A DNA stretch of 6,777 nt from Halovivax sp. (GCA_007135505.1 SLIS01000315.1:1-6777), one strand, 5' to 3'; positions 1 to 6,235 are shown, counted from the stretch's first letter. Notes: generated by a model not told the origin, from the letters alone. Numbers and translations are program-made.

Positions 1-513
1 AGCGGATCTCTCGCCCGCGGCGGTGCAGCCGCGACCGGCGCCCTCGGAACCTTCGCTGGACTCTCCGGCATTGCGATCGTCGCCGGCAGCGCCCTGGAGC
101 GGACGCTTCCGTACCTCGAGATCGGCGTTGGGGCCGCGTTGATTCTCCTCGGCCTCTGGATCGCCTTCGGCGGCTCGTCCGCCGTCCACGTCATCCTCCC
201 CAGGAGGCGTTCGTCCATCGTCGGCTTTGGCGTGTTCGGCGCGATGTACGCGCTCGCCGCGACCGCCTGCGTCCTCCCGTTGTTCCTGGCGTTCGTCTTT
301 CGATCGCTGACGATGTCCCCGCTCGAGACGACGCTCGTTCTCGGGACCTACGGCCTGAGCTTCGCCATCATGTTGCTCGCCGTCACGGTCGCCATCGCCG
401 TCGGGCACCGACTGAGTACCGAGCGCTTCGTCGGCCTCTCCGAACGGCTCGTCCGCGTGGCCGGCGTCGTGCTGATCCTGGCCGGTATGGGTCAACTCTA
501 CGTGGCCCTCTGA
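1..513 (+). CDS. CcdA-type cytochrome c biogenesis/thiol-disulfide transport membrane protein (3' part, 5' end outside window)
   Basis: Frame 1 is open from the first base, so the gene starts upstream; 170 residues are visible. It is almost wholly hydrophobic, with about five predicted membrane segments near residues 10-30, 38-57, 74-99, 113-135 and 152-168. The segment with FGAMYALAATACVLP matches the second conserved half of CcdA/DsbD-beta proteins, where a Cys followed closely by Pro (here Cys90, P93) is one of two redox-active membrane cysteines; the partner Cys would lie in the missing first half. Family role: passing reducing equivalents across the membrane to extracytoplasmic thioredoxin-like proteins, for cytochrome c maturation or disulfide repair. 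The TTG at 139 is an internal Leu codon, not a start, since homology-like membrane sequence continues upstream of it. The gene converges on the cysteine hydrolase gene, 23 bp away. Family call fairly sure; exact partner unknown. Confidence 0.8.
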   Translation, partial: SGSLARGGAAATGALGTFAGLSGIAIVAGSALERTLPYLEIGVGAALILLGLWIAFGGSSAVHVILPRRRSSIVGFGVFGAMYALAATACVLPLFLAFVFRSLTMSPLETTLVLGTYGLSFAIMLLAVTVAIAVGHRLSTERFVGLSERLVRVAGVVLILAGMGQLYVAL

Positions 514-539
514 TCGGACCGCACCAGTCGGTCCGGTTA
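511..539. terminator. Inverted repeat spanning both stop codons of convergent genes; likely bidirectional transcript end
   Basis: CGGACCG at 515-521 and CGGTCCG at 529-535 are perfect complements around a 7-nt loop. Allowing two G-U pairs, the stem extends outward to 11 pairs (511-521 with 529-539) and takes in the TGA of the plus-strand gene and the TAA of the minus-strand gene. It fills the whole 23-bp convergent gap. No T-tract follows, so the hairpin may protect or define 3' ends rather than act as a classical archaeal T-rich terminator. Confidence 0.5.
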
Positions 540-1145
540 CGGATTCGACGGGTCCGCTTCGATCGCGTTCACCAGCTGGAACGAATCGACGATGGTCGCA
601 AATTCGCCGTTCAGGTGTGCCAGCGCGGTGCGATGAACCGTCTCGGGATCGAACCGTTCGCCGTCGAACGTGCGGTCGAAGGCCGCCGTCGCGTCCGCGA
701 CCAGGGTGACCTCGAACCCGCGGTTCTCGGCCATCCGCGTCGTCGTCGAGACGCAGTGGTCGGTCGTCAACCCGCAGACGACGAGCCGATCGTGACCACG
801 ATCCCGGAGCCACGTCTCGAGGTCAGTCCCGACGAAGGCGCCGTTGACCCGCTTTGTGACCTCGAGCTCGCCGGGACGGGGTTCGAGACCCGGTTTGTAG
901 GCGAATCCCGGGCCGTCGCTGCGCAGCGGCGAATCCGACTCGGTCGAGTCGTGACGAACGTGGACGATCGGACCGTCTCGTTCGCGCCAGGCCTCGAGCA
1001 ACGACGCCGCCCGTTCCTCGGCATCCGGATTGTTGCGCTGGCCCCACGTTGACTCGTCGAACCCGCGCTGGAAGTCCACGAGGACGAGCGGTGGGAGGTC
1101 CCCAGTCGTCCACCCGCCACCGCGTGCGGTCGATTCTTCAGTCAT
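537..1145 (-). CDS. Isochorismatase-superfamily cysteine hydrolase
   Basis: This 202-residue protein has the usual length and order of the family: [10 protein letters not shown] (catalytic Asp24), a [10 protein letters not shown] segment, IVHVRHDS (60-67), [14 protein letters not shown] (Lys98) and [11 protein letters not shown] (nucleophile Cys131), giving a complete Asp-Lys-Cys triad. It should be a soluble cytoplasmic hydrolase. Known members cleave nicotinamide, isochorismate, ureidoacrylate, biuret or N-carbamoylsarcosine; substrate cannot be read from the sequence. The ATG at 1145 is chosen because the preceding minus-strand gene ends inside it (ATGACTGA, 8-bp overlap), which points to translational coupling and a shared transcript. 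About 18 residues precede the first beta strand, a short polar tail common in haloarchaea. Family sure; substrate unknown. Confidence 0.9.
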   Translation of the reverse strand: MTEESTARGGGWTTGDLPPLVLVDFQRGFDESTWGQRNNPDAEERAASLLEAWRERDGPIVHVRHDSTESDSPLRSDGPGFAYKPGLEPRPGELEVTKRVNGAFVGTDLETWLRDRGHDRLVVCGLTTDHCVSTTTRMAENRGFEVTLVADATAAFDRTFDGERFDPETVHRTALAHLNGEFATIVDSFQLVNAIEADPSNP

Positions 1146-1971
1146 CGCCGGTCACACACTCGGCGGAAATACCGGGATCGATCGCCGGCGTGACTTTTGG
1201 ATGGTCCCGCGTTACGGTGATGGGACACGTCTCCGGTGCCTGCTCCGGATCCGACGAAAGCATGTACTGGGGCCACTCCCGATCGCCCTCCACGCCCCAG
1301 TCGCCCAGGTCGGCGTGGGGACAGACGCCGTCGTACCCTTCGAGTCGGCCTTGTATCACGTCACGCGCGTGTTGGCCGGCGTCGGTATCCGCAGTGACGT
1401 CGAGCGATTCGAACAGCGCCCGCGGCTGGAATGTGATCTCGAGTCCGACCGGACAGTACCGGCTCTTTCGTTCGTCGTAGAACGGCGCCCGACAGGTCGG
1501 AAACATCGGTTCGCCTGCGAACGAGAATTCCCAGTATGGGTCGTCGGGATCCGTCGGAATGTCGGCCGGCCAGGGTTCCGGGTCGTGGACGTGCAGAAAT
1601 TGGAGGATGTGCCAGAGGGCCTCGTGGTAGTCGGCCTCCGTTTTGGTTCGGGCGGACGGGTTAAAGAAGGTCACCAGCGACGCGCGATCACTGTGATTCC
1701 GGTAGACCGAGAGATACTCACAGAGGACGTCACGGAGGCCGAGAAGTGCGTCCGGGTCCGTCAATGAGGGAACGACGGTGTACAGCGGATCGCCGTTTCG
1801 AACCGACTCAGCACCGAAGAAGCAGGGGAAAGGCGTCCCGTTACGCTCGCCCGTGAGTCCGTCCCTGAAGGAGTGCCAGTGGGCAGCCACCCACTCGGGT
1901 ACCTCTCCGGCGTCCACCCGTGAGGCGAGTGTCTCCTGGTCCAGGAGGACCTGGAGCCCTGGTTCGTTCAT
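1138..1971 (-). CDS. YqcI/YcgG-family protein, candidate heme-dependent N-oxygenase
   Basis: The 277-residue protein carries the family's landmarks in order: FPCFFG (48-53), a TFFNP strand (101-105), the [10 protein letters not shown] helix (118-127), PWP (133-135), [17 protein letters not shown] (141-157), a conserved-looking Cys160, RKSR (168-171), TFQPRALFE (180-188) and the late EWPQYML (232-238). It has no signal peptide or membrane segment. Most family members are uncharacterised; from memory, DcsA (D-cycloserine pathway) and GntA (guanitoxin pathway) are relatives acting as heme-dependent N-hydroxylases of arginine or other guanidines. That function is inference here. It is the first gene of a minus-strand operon and overlaps the cysteine hydrolase by 8 bp. 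The ATG at 1971 is the upstream-most good start; I see no clear ribosome binding site or TATA box before it. It has several extra Cys residues (84, 173, 217, 249, 272), somewhat many for a halophile. Confidence 0.82.
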   Translation of the reverse strand: MNEPGLQVLLDQETLASRVDAGEVPEWVAAHWHSFRDGLTGERNGTPFPCFFGAESVRNGDPLYTVVPSLTDPDALLGLRDVLCEYLSVYRNHSDRASLVTFFNPSARTKTEADYHEALWHILQFLHVHDPEPWPADIPTDPDDPYWEFSFAGEPMFPTCRAPFYDERKSRYCPVGLEITFQPRALFESLDVTADTDAGQHARDVIQGRLEGYDGVCPHADLGDWGVEGDREWPQYMLSSDPEQAPETCPITVTRDHPKVTPAIDPGISAECVTGDD

Positions 1972-2161
1972 GCAGTAAGCTATTCACCGCGGGACTTTCT
2001 ACGCTTCGGATCGGAGCCACGCGGACTCCGCACCAGGGGGTATCGGTTGCCGACACCGCGCATCGTTCGATCGGATAACAGCGATCGACGGTTCGATCCT
2101 CGACAGCAGCGAGTGAGTCACGACAAAAGAGTGATTGGAACGGTTGCAGTATAGGAATGTG
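1972..2161. promoter_or_regulatory. Divergent control region between the YqcI/YcgG operon and the Cys-rich/methyltransferase pair
   Basis: These 190 bp separate divergent genes and must hold both promoters. I see no convincing coding sequence. A perfect 11-bp palindrome, GCGGA-C-TCCGC, lies at 2021-2031, about 50 bp before the minus-strand start, and may be an operator. The only A-rich stretch suited to the plus-strand gene is ACAAAAGAG (2122-2130), which would put a transcript start near 2152, about 10 nt before the ATG. A minus-strand TATA box is not evident. Promoter assignments are weak. Confidence 0.4.
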
Positions 2162-2530
2162 ATGCTCGAGAAGCTCCTCTACTGGTTCGGCTACGCTTTC
2201 GCTCATCTACTGTTTCTGGGAGCGTACACGCCGGAAGCGGTCGTTCGCCGGTTGCGGCTCGCGTACCGTTCGGTCGGAGTCAAAATCATCGAAACGCCGC
2301 GTGTTGACGGCACCGAGCGGACTATCTTCCTGTGTCCGTACCGGAATCTCGCCCGAAATCGCTTCGGCCAGAAGTGGCTCTGTCACGAGAAACTCGATCG
2401 TGTCGACGACGGATACGTCACGTTCCTCCGTCGACACAGAGACATCGAGTACGAACGACCGCGAAGTTGTGAAGCGCTCTCTCACTGCACCGAATCGGAC
2501 CACTGCTACTCCGAGGTTTCTCGCCTGTAA
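2162..2530 (+). CDS. Small Cys/His-rich protein with hydrophobic N terminus, function unknown
   Basis: I do not recognise a named family. From the ATG at 2162 it is 122 residues. Residues 4-23 (LLYWFGYAFAHLLFLGAY region) are hydrophobic and could be a membrane anchor or a buried helix. The C-terminal half holds five cysteines and nearby histidines: C58, C74-H75, C103, H108-C109, H114-C115, a pattern suggesting a metal or iron-sulfur site or disulfides; such density is unusual for a haloarchaeal protein. The CHEKLDRVDDGYV stretch looks like a conserved core. Start choice: the frame is open from TTG at 2135 and also offers GTG at 2159, but AGGA at 2153-2156 is well placed for the ATG at 2162. 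The methyltransferase begins 12 nt after its stop, so the two are probably one transcript. Gene real; role unknown. Confidence 0.75.
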   Translation: MLEKLLYWFGYAFAHLLFLGAYTPEAVVRRLRLAYRSVGVKIIETPRVDGTERTIFLCPYRNLARNRFGQKWLCHEKLDRVDDGYVTFLRRHRDIEYERPRSCEALSHCTESDHCYSEVSRL

Positions 2531-2542
2531 GTATCCGCCTCG

Positions 2543-3427
2543 ATGAGTGGACGTGATCTCGCGGACCGAATCGTCGAGCAATTTTCGGAGGGCGGCGAGC
2601 GGGCCGACATCTGGGAAGCCTTCGACCTGTTCTTACCAACCGGCGAGTTCCTCAACATGGGGTACTCCGGGCCGTATCAGACGCACCTCCTCGGATCACC
2701 GCAGCTGCGGCTCGTCGATCGAGTACTGGACGAACTCTCGACGGTCGAGGCCGACTGGAGCGACGGCACGCTTCTGGATCTCGGGTGCGGTAGAGGGGGC
2801 GCCGCCGAACGCGCGGCGACCGCGTACGAAGCCGACGTCGTTGGAATCGATCTGGTGGGCGACAACGTACTAGCTGGGGTCGAACGGACGGCCGAACGGT
2901 GCCGGTCGCCAGCGTTCATCGTCGGCGACGCGGCCCACTTGCCGTTCGACAATGACACGTTCGCTGCGTGTATCGCGGTCGATTCGATCGTCTACATGCC
3001 CGACAAGCTGGACGTCTATACGGAGATTTCGCGGGTCATCGAACCCGCCGGTGCGTGCGTTGTCTCCGATCTGTTGGCCGACACTGGCGGCGACCGTGAG
3101 CACAACGAACTCCAGCGGTTTGCCTCGGCCTGGGACATGCCCGCGCCGTGGTCGCTCGAGAACTATCTTCCCACGATCGAAGCCAGCGGACTCCACGTCA
3201 CGAACGTGATCGATCTGACGCCCCACAGTCTCGGGCAGTTTCGGCGATGGACGAGGCTCTTCCTCCGGGTGGCAACCAGCCCGCTCGGATCCCTCCTCGA
3301 CCGACTGCTCGAACGACGTGGACTCGATCCCGCGCGGATCGCCGACCAGATCAGGGCGGCCCACGACGCGTTGCCCGATCTTCGGCACGTGCTACTCACG
3401 ATTCGTCGTTGTGAAACCCAACGGTGA
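2543..3427 (+). CDS. Class I SAM-dependent methyltransferase
   Basis: The 294-residue protein has a Rossmann-type methyltransferase core: motif I LLDLGCGRGG (77-86), the acidic SAM-ribose contact in VVGIDL (Asp103), the adenine-contact region GDAAHLPF (128-135), then DSIVYMPD (147-154) and the EISRVIEPAG/VVSDLL strand-turn (161-177). This is the UbiE/COQ5-like Methyltransf_11 layout used by quinone, sterol, sugar and small-molecule methyltransferases. The N-terminal FLNMGYSGPYQ (36-46) resembles the cap seen in small-molecule and tocopherol/sterol-type enzymes. A C-terminal arm of about 70 residues (225-294), rich in Arg and Leu, may be a lid or membrane-contact helix. The substrate cannot be named. 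It follows the Cys-rich gene by 12 nt without a visible ribosome binding site, so reinitiation or coupling is likely. The 70-bp gap to the next gene separates it from the UspA island. Confidence 0.88.
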   Translation: MSGRDLADRIVEQFSEGGERADIWEAFDLFLPTGEFLNMGYSGPYQTHLLGSPQLRLVDRVLDELSTVEADWSDGTLLDLGCGRGGAAERAATAYEADVVGIDLVGDNVLAGVERTAERCRSPAFIVGDAAHLPFDNDTFAACIAVDSIVYMPDKLDVYTEISRVIEPAGACVVSDLLADTGGDREHNELQRFASAWDMPAPWSLENYLPTIEASGLHVTNVIDLTPHSLGQFRRWTRLFLRVATSPLGSLLDRLLERRGLDPARIADQIRAAHDALPDLRHVLLTIRRCETQR

Positions 3428-3497
3428 CCTCGCGACCGATGGCGTTCCAACGGCGTGACGTCGTAGGTTCAAGGGGATCCGCGTCGTAGCTGGACCA

Positions 3498-4340
3498 ATG
3501 TACCGGGACGTTCTTGTCGCGACTGACGGTAGCGACGTCGCGGCGACGGCCGCCGAGTACGGGCTCGAAATCGCGAGGACGGCCGACGCGATGGTTCACG
3601 CGATTACGGTGGTCGAATCCGGCGCTGCCGCAACGGTCGAGTCAGTGAGCCAGTCGCGGGTAGCGGCCGCTCGCGAGCGCGTCGACGCAGTCGAAGCCGA
3701 CGCAACGTCCGACGGAGTACCGGTCCTCACGCGCGTGCTCGCCGGCCGAGCCGGTCGCGAGATACTCGCGTACGCCGAAGAACACGATATCGATCTGCTA
3801 GTCCTCGGGACCACCGGCCGATCGGGCATGCGACGACTGCTCACCGGGAGCGTCGCGACTGTCGTCGTCCGCGACGCCCGGCAGCCGGTCCTCACCGTCG
3901 GGCCATCCGTGACGACTGTCTCGCGACCGTTCGAGCGGATCCTGGTGGCGACGGATGGGCGCCCCGGCGTCGAGGACGCCGTGGAACAGGCCCTGTCGCT
4001 AGCCGAAGCCTACGACGCCACCCTCCACGCCCTTTATGTCGTCGACGAGTCGCGCCCGCACCTGCAGGTCGTCCGAGAGGAGTACGAGCGCGTGGGAGCG
4101 GAATCGACCCGGGAGGTCGCCGCGCGTGCCGATGATCGAGGCGTCTCGACCGTCACCGCGATCGAGGGCGGCGTCCCAGCGGAGACGATCGTCTCGTACG
4201 CGACCGACCACGACGTCGACTTACTCGTCATGGGAACGGAGAGTCGCTCGGGCCTCGATCGCCTCGTCATCGGGAGCGTCTCTCAGCACGTGGTAAACAC
4301 CGCGACTGTCCCCGTCCTGACCGTCCGAGCGGGCGACTGA
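3498..4340 (+). CDS. Tandem-domain universal stress protein (UspA family)
   Basis: Two UspA domains lie head to tail in 280 residues: domain 1 about 1-135, domain 2 about 145-277. Each begins with the beta-strand and acidic loop VLVATDGS / ILVATDGR (Asp10, Asp153) that contacts adenine nucleotide. Domain 1 keeps the full ATP motif G-2x-G-9x-G-S (Gly104, Gly107, Gly117, Ser118). In domain 2 the second glycine is Ser249 (Gly246-T-E-Ser249, then Gly259-Ser260), so binding there may be altered. UspA proteins are cytoplasmic nucleotide-binding stress factors that often act as dimers; a tandem protein can form the dimer within one chain. A TTCAAG at 3468-3473 lies exactly where a leaderless TATA box would be, but is a poor match. 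It is followed by a convergent DUF2267 gene. Confidence 0.92.
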   Translation: MYRDVLVATDGSDVAATAAEYGLEIARTADAMVHAITVVESGAAATVESVSQSRVAAARERVDAVEADATSDGVPVLTRVLAGRAGREILAYAEEHDIDLLVLGTTGRSGMRRLLTGSVATVVVRDARQPVLTVGPSVTTVSRPFERILVATDGRPGVEDAVEQALSLAEAYDATLHALYVVDESRPHLQVVREEYERVGAESTREVAARADDRGVSTVTAIEGGVPAETIVSYATDHDVDLLVMGTESRSGLDRLVIGSVSQHVVNTATVPVLTVRAGD

Positions 4341-4363
4341 ACCAACCGATCTGGGAGTGAGAG

Positions 4364-4419
4364 GGCTGCCGGTGGGACCCCACTCGAACGGGCGTTTCGA
4401 TCCCGTAGACGGGCCAGCC
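4364..4419. terminator. Nested inverted repeats in convergent gap between UspA and DUF2267 genes
   Basis: The 81-bp convergent gap (4341-4421) contains two tight palindromes, GTGGG-AC-CCCAC (4372-4383) and CCCGT-AG-ACGGG (4402-4413). They are enclosed by GGCTG (4364-4368) and CAGCC (4415-4419), so a three-stem RNA fold is possible. No T-tract is present. A role at transcript 3' ends is inferred from position only. Confidence 0.3.
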
Positions 4420-4421
4420 GG

Positions 4422-4835
4422 TCAGCCGGAACGTCCAGCACTCTCCGCGTCGGCGTCGACCAGCTCGAATAGTTTCTCGTAATCGTCCGGAAGGCCGTTT
4501 CGGGCCTTCTCTATGTTTCCGGATGGAACCACGTCGGCGACGACCGCCAGAATCTGCTGGGCGTGATAGTTGGCGTCCGAGCGATCGACGCCCGGTCCCT
4601 CGTGTTCGGCCACCCGGTCGAGAAACTCCTGATAGTCGAATCGCTGGCCGTTGTCGGCGACGACGAGGTACCGATCGACCTCCATCGGGAGTGGGCTCGC
4701 GAGATCGGTCGCTTCGCCCTCGGAGAGGCGTTCGCCGAGGGTCGTCAGGACCGCCCGCGTCGCACGTACCGCCGGGCCAAGCTCGGCGAGTTCGAGTCTG
4801 TGCTGAACCTGTCCGAGGAATTCCTTGTAGTTCAT
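4422..4835 (-). CDS. DUF2267 domain protein
   Basis: The 137-residue protein starts NYKEFLGQVQHRLEL and shows the DUF2267 pattern: an N-terminal unit with RATRAVLTTLGERLSEGEA (24-42) and SPLPMEV (47-53), then a second, similar unit with FLDRVAEHEG (71-80), QQILAVVADVV (93-103) and GLPDDYEKLFE (114-124). The two halves look like an internal duplication of an all-helical fold. Biochemical role is not known; the family is often found with stress and hypoxia genes, and here it sits among UspA genes, which supports a stress-related role. The frame runs upstream to 4928, but homology begins at the ATG at 4835, and GGTGATC, 4-10 nt before it on the minus strand, is a good ribosome binding site. It is divergent from the small membrane protein gene. 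Family fairly sure. Confidence 0.85.
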   Translation of the reverse strand: MNYKEFLGQVQHRLELAELGPAVRATRAVLTTLGERLSEGEATDLASPLPMEVDRYLVVADNGQRFDYQEFLDRVAEHEGPGVDRSDANYHAQQILAVVADVVPSGNIEKARNGLPDDYEKLFELVDADAESAGRSG

Positions 4836-4898
4836 TGGGATCACCGGACCGTGCGGTTCGGCCCGTCGATGGTTTGACACCCCGGGCGACCATGTAGC
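4836..4898. promoter_or_regulatory. Short divergent control region, DUF2267 / membrane protein
   Basis: Only 63 bp separate the two divergent starts, so the promoters must overlap each other or the coding ends. GGTTTGAC (4871-4878) lies 21-28 bp before the plus-strand ATG and is the only TATA-like candidate, a weak one. An inverted repeat CCATG-TAG-CATGG (4890-4902) covers the plus-strand start codon and could be an operator or an RNA element. Confidence 0.35.
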
Positions 4899-5231
4899 AT
4901 GGGGTTGACTCCCAGAACGCTGGAGCAAGCATGGGGACTCAATCTCTCCGATACCGGCTTTCTATCTTGGTGGGTGAGTATGGTCGAGCGCTGTGACACG
5001 ATTCTGCTCGCGATCGCAGCGATATTCGCCGCCGGGTGGCTACTAGGGACCCTGACGGCCGTTCCGATGCAACTCGCCCGGATCGGTAGCGTGCTCGCTG
5101 CCACGCCGTTCGTCTACGACGCGCTCTTCGGGAACCCGCCAGTGCCCTCGGATCCTGCTCCTCGTGCGGCCGCGGCACTCGTCTGGCACGCGCTGCTCGT
5201 CTGGGCGATACTCGACGTACTCCTCCTGTGA
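4899..5231 (+). CDS. Small multi-pass membrane protein, function unknown
   Basis: I recognise no family. It is 110 residues, with a polar N-terminal stretch followed by hydrophobic segments at about 34-57 and 90-110; a moderately hydrophobic stretch at 60-77 may be a third. The loop between has Pro-rich NPPVPSDPAP (79-88). No signal peptide cleavage site or catalytic motif is seen. Start is uncertain: ATG at 4899 gives the full length, while ATG at 4980 (Met28) would leave only the membrane part; I chose 4899 because the region between still reads as plausible protein, with LEQAWGLNLSDTGFL. It is divergent from the DUF2267 gene and convergent with a UspA gene, so it is probably transcribed alone. 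Confidence 0.6.
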   Translation: MGLTPRTLEQAWGLNLSDTGFLSWWVSMVERCDTILLAIAAIFAAGWLLGTLTAVPMQLARIGSVLAATPFVYDALFGNPPVPSDPAPRAAAALVWHALLVWAILDVLLL

Positions 5232-5265
5232 TGGCCGATCGAGTCCGCCGACGTCCATCTCCTCG

Positions 5266-5282
5266 ACCGATCGTGAATCGGT
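5266..5282. terminator. Hairpin in convergent gap between membrane protein and UspA genes
   Basis: ACCGAT (5266-5271) and ATCGGT (5277-5282) form a perfect 6-bp stem with a 5-nt loop in the middle of the 70-bp gap 5232-5301. An outer pair, CCGACG (5248-5253) and CGTCGG (5284-5289), could add a second stem. The position between two facing stop codons suggests a 3'-end element for both strands; no T-tract is seen. Confidence 0.35.
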
Positions 5283-5301
5283 GCGTCGGATCGAGATCGA
5301 T

Positions 5302-5742
5302 TTAGTCCGCCGCCGAATCTCGAACGACAGTGACCGGAACATCCGCCCGACGCACCACGTTCTCCGCGACGCTTCCCAGCAGGTGCCTGGCGGGCCCAAC
5401 GCGGCCGTGACTCCCGAGCACGATGTGATCGACGTCTGCATCCGCGGCGTACGTGACGATCGCTCGACTTGGTTTGCCGACGAGGAATTCAGTACCGACG
5501 TCGACGTCCTCGGGGATCGACTCGAAGTGCGTTTCGATGATCGCCTCACCCTTCTCCTGCTCGCTCGAGTACTCGTCCTCGCCTCGATATCCGGGAAACG
5601 CGCGGTGCCTGCTGTACTCGATCATCGGGTCGATCACGTACAGCAACGTCAGCGCCGACTCCGGAAACCGCCTGACCGCGAATTCGACAGCCCCGGCGGC
5701 CGGATCGGATCCGTCGACGGGAACCAGGACGTTACCTCCCAT
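5302..5742 (-). CDS. Universal stress protein (single UspA domain)
   Basis: The 146-residue protein is a full-length single UspA domain. It opens with NVLVPVDGSDPA (Asp10 in the nucleotide-contact loop) and ends with an intact ATP motif, GSHGRVGPARHLLGS (Gly110, Gly113, Gly123, Ser124), followed by the dimer strand VPVTVV (135-140). A loop around residues 40-65, rich in Tyr, Glu and Arg, is longer than in minimal UspA proteins. The frame continues upstream to 6414, but the domain begins at the ATG at 5742; upstream residues are out-of-frame reading of the neighbouring gene. It lies 46 bp after another UspA gene on the same strand and may share its transcript. A TTTACG box (5767-5772) sits 25-30 bp before its start, so it may also have its own leaderless promoter. 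Confidence 0.9.
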   Translation of the reverse strand: MGGNVLVPVDGSDPAAGAVEFAVRRFPESALTLLYVIDPMIEYSRHRAFPGYRGEDEYSSEQEKGEAIIETHFESIPEDVDVGTEFLVGKPSRAIVTYAADADVDHIVLGSHGRVGPARHLLGSVAENVVRRADVPVTVVRDSAAD

Positions 5743-5766
5743 GCCCCGCGGTTCGATTCCCACCTG

Positions 5767-5772
5767 CGTAAA
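5767..5772 (-). promoter_or_regulatory. Possible TATA-like box for the 5742 UspA gene
   Basis: On the minus strand TTTACG lies 25-30 bp before the ATG at 5742, the spacing expected for a leaderless archaeal promoter. It is only a partial match to the usual TTTATA-like sequence, and the gene could equally be read through from the upstream UspA gene. Confidence 0.3.
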
Positions 5773-5788
5773 CGTACCGAGAGCGCCA

Positions 5789-6211
5789 TCAGGTTTCACT
5801 GCTGCCCGTAACGACGACTGGGCGGTCCGTTTCGAGAATGACCGACTGGGTGACGCTACCGAAGATCGCCTTGCCGACCGGTGATCGCTTGCGTCCGCCC
5901 AGGACGATCGAATCGACGTCGTGGTCGTCGGCGACTGCGAGGATGTCCTCGACCGTGTCGCCGCTATCCTCGAGGACGGTGTGTTCGACGCCGTGGTCCG
6001 ACAGATACTCCCCCGCTTCCCGAACGGAACCGATGCGGGTCGCCGAGTTGAACTGCTTGAGTTCGTCCGGGAGCGCTTCGCCCTCGCCGTGAAACACGAA
6101 GAGGACGAACGCCTCGACTGTATCGGAGGCGTCGGGCAAATTAGCGACGAACGCCGCCTGTGAACGGGCTCGATCTTCGTCCATATCGACCGGTAGCAGG
6201 ACTCGATACAT
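5789..6211 (-). CDS. Universal stress protein (single UspA domain, variant nucleotide motif)
   Basis: This 140-residue UspA domain starts [12 protein letters not shown] (Asp9) and ends with [15 protein letters not shown] (105-119), followed by strand PVVVTG (131-136). In the G-2x-G-9x-G-S motif the second glycine is replaced by Lys108, while Gly105, Gly118 and Ser119 remain. From memory this GGRKRSP version is a recurrent haloarchaeal subtype, so it is probably a functional variant, with nucleotide binding uncertain. The middle is acidic ([10 protein letters not shown], 41-50) as expected for a halophilic protein. The ATG at 6211 is supported by a TTTTAA box 25-30 bp upstream, implying an mRNA that begins at the start codon. 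It is the likely first gene of a two-UspA operon and is divergent from the UspA-like gene at 6460. Confidence 0.9.
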   Translation of the reverse strand: MYRVLLPVDMDEDRARSQAAFVANLPDASDTVEAFVLFVFHGEGEALPDELKQFNSATRIGSVREAGEYLSDHGVEHTVLEDSGDTVEDILAVADDHDVDSIVLGGRKRSPVGKAIFGSVTQSVILETDRPVVVTGSSET

Positions 6212-6235
6212 GTTCGATAATTCGGTTGAAGCGGC

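Noticed and set aside
1030..1767. Long plus-strand frame of 245 codons opposite the hydrolase and YqcI/YcgG genes
   Set aside because: It is antisense to two genes with clear family motifs, has Arg/Val-rich composition without recognisable motifs, and spans their junction. It is a GC-bias shadow.
2135..2161. TTG (2135) or GTG (2159) start for the Cys-rich protein
   Set aside because: The ATG at 2162 has AGGA at suitable spacing, and the hydrophobic segment begins right after it; the TTG adds only nine residues without support.
537..3427. Antiphage defence system or toxin-antitoxin module
   Set aside because: The genes here are metabolic in type (cysteine hydrolase, YqcI/YcgG, methyltransferase). 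The methyltransferase lacks a target-recognition domain and the DPPY/NPPY motif of DNA methylases.
4836..4928. N-terminal extension of the DUF2267 protein to an ATG at 4928
   Set aside because: The extra 31 residues are not family-like, would overlap the divergent gene, and the ATG at 4835 has a good ribosome binding site.
4267..4932. 221-codon minus-strand frame across the UspA end, DUF2267 gene and spacer
   Set aside because: Arg/Gly/Pro-rich, no motif, and it overlaps the DUF2267 gene in another frame on the same strand.
5164..5811. 215-codon plus-strand frame opposite the 5302-5742 UspA gene
   Set aside because: It is antisense to a well-supported UspA domain and its composition is that of a complementary-strand shadow.
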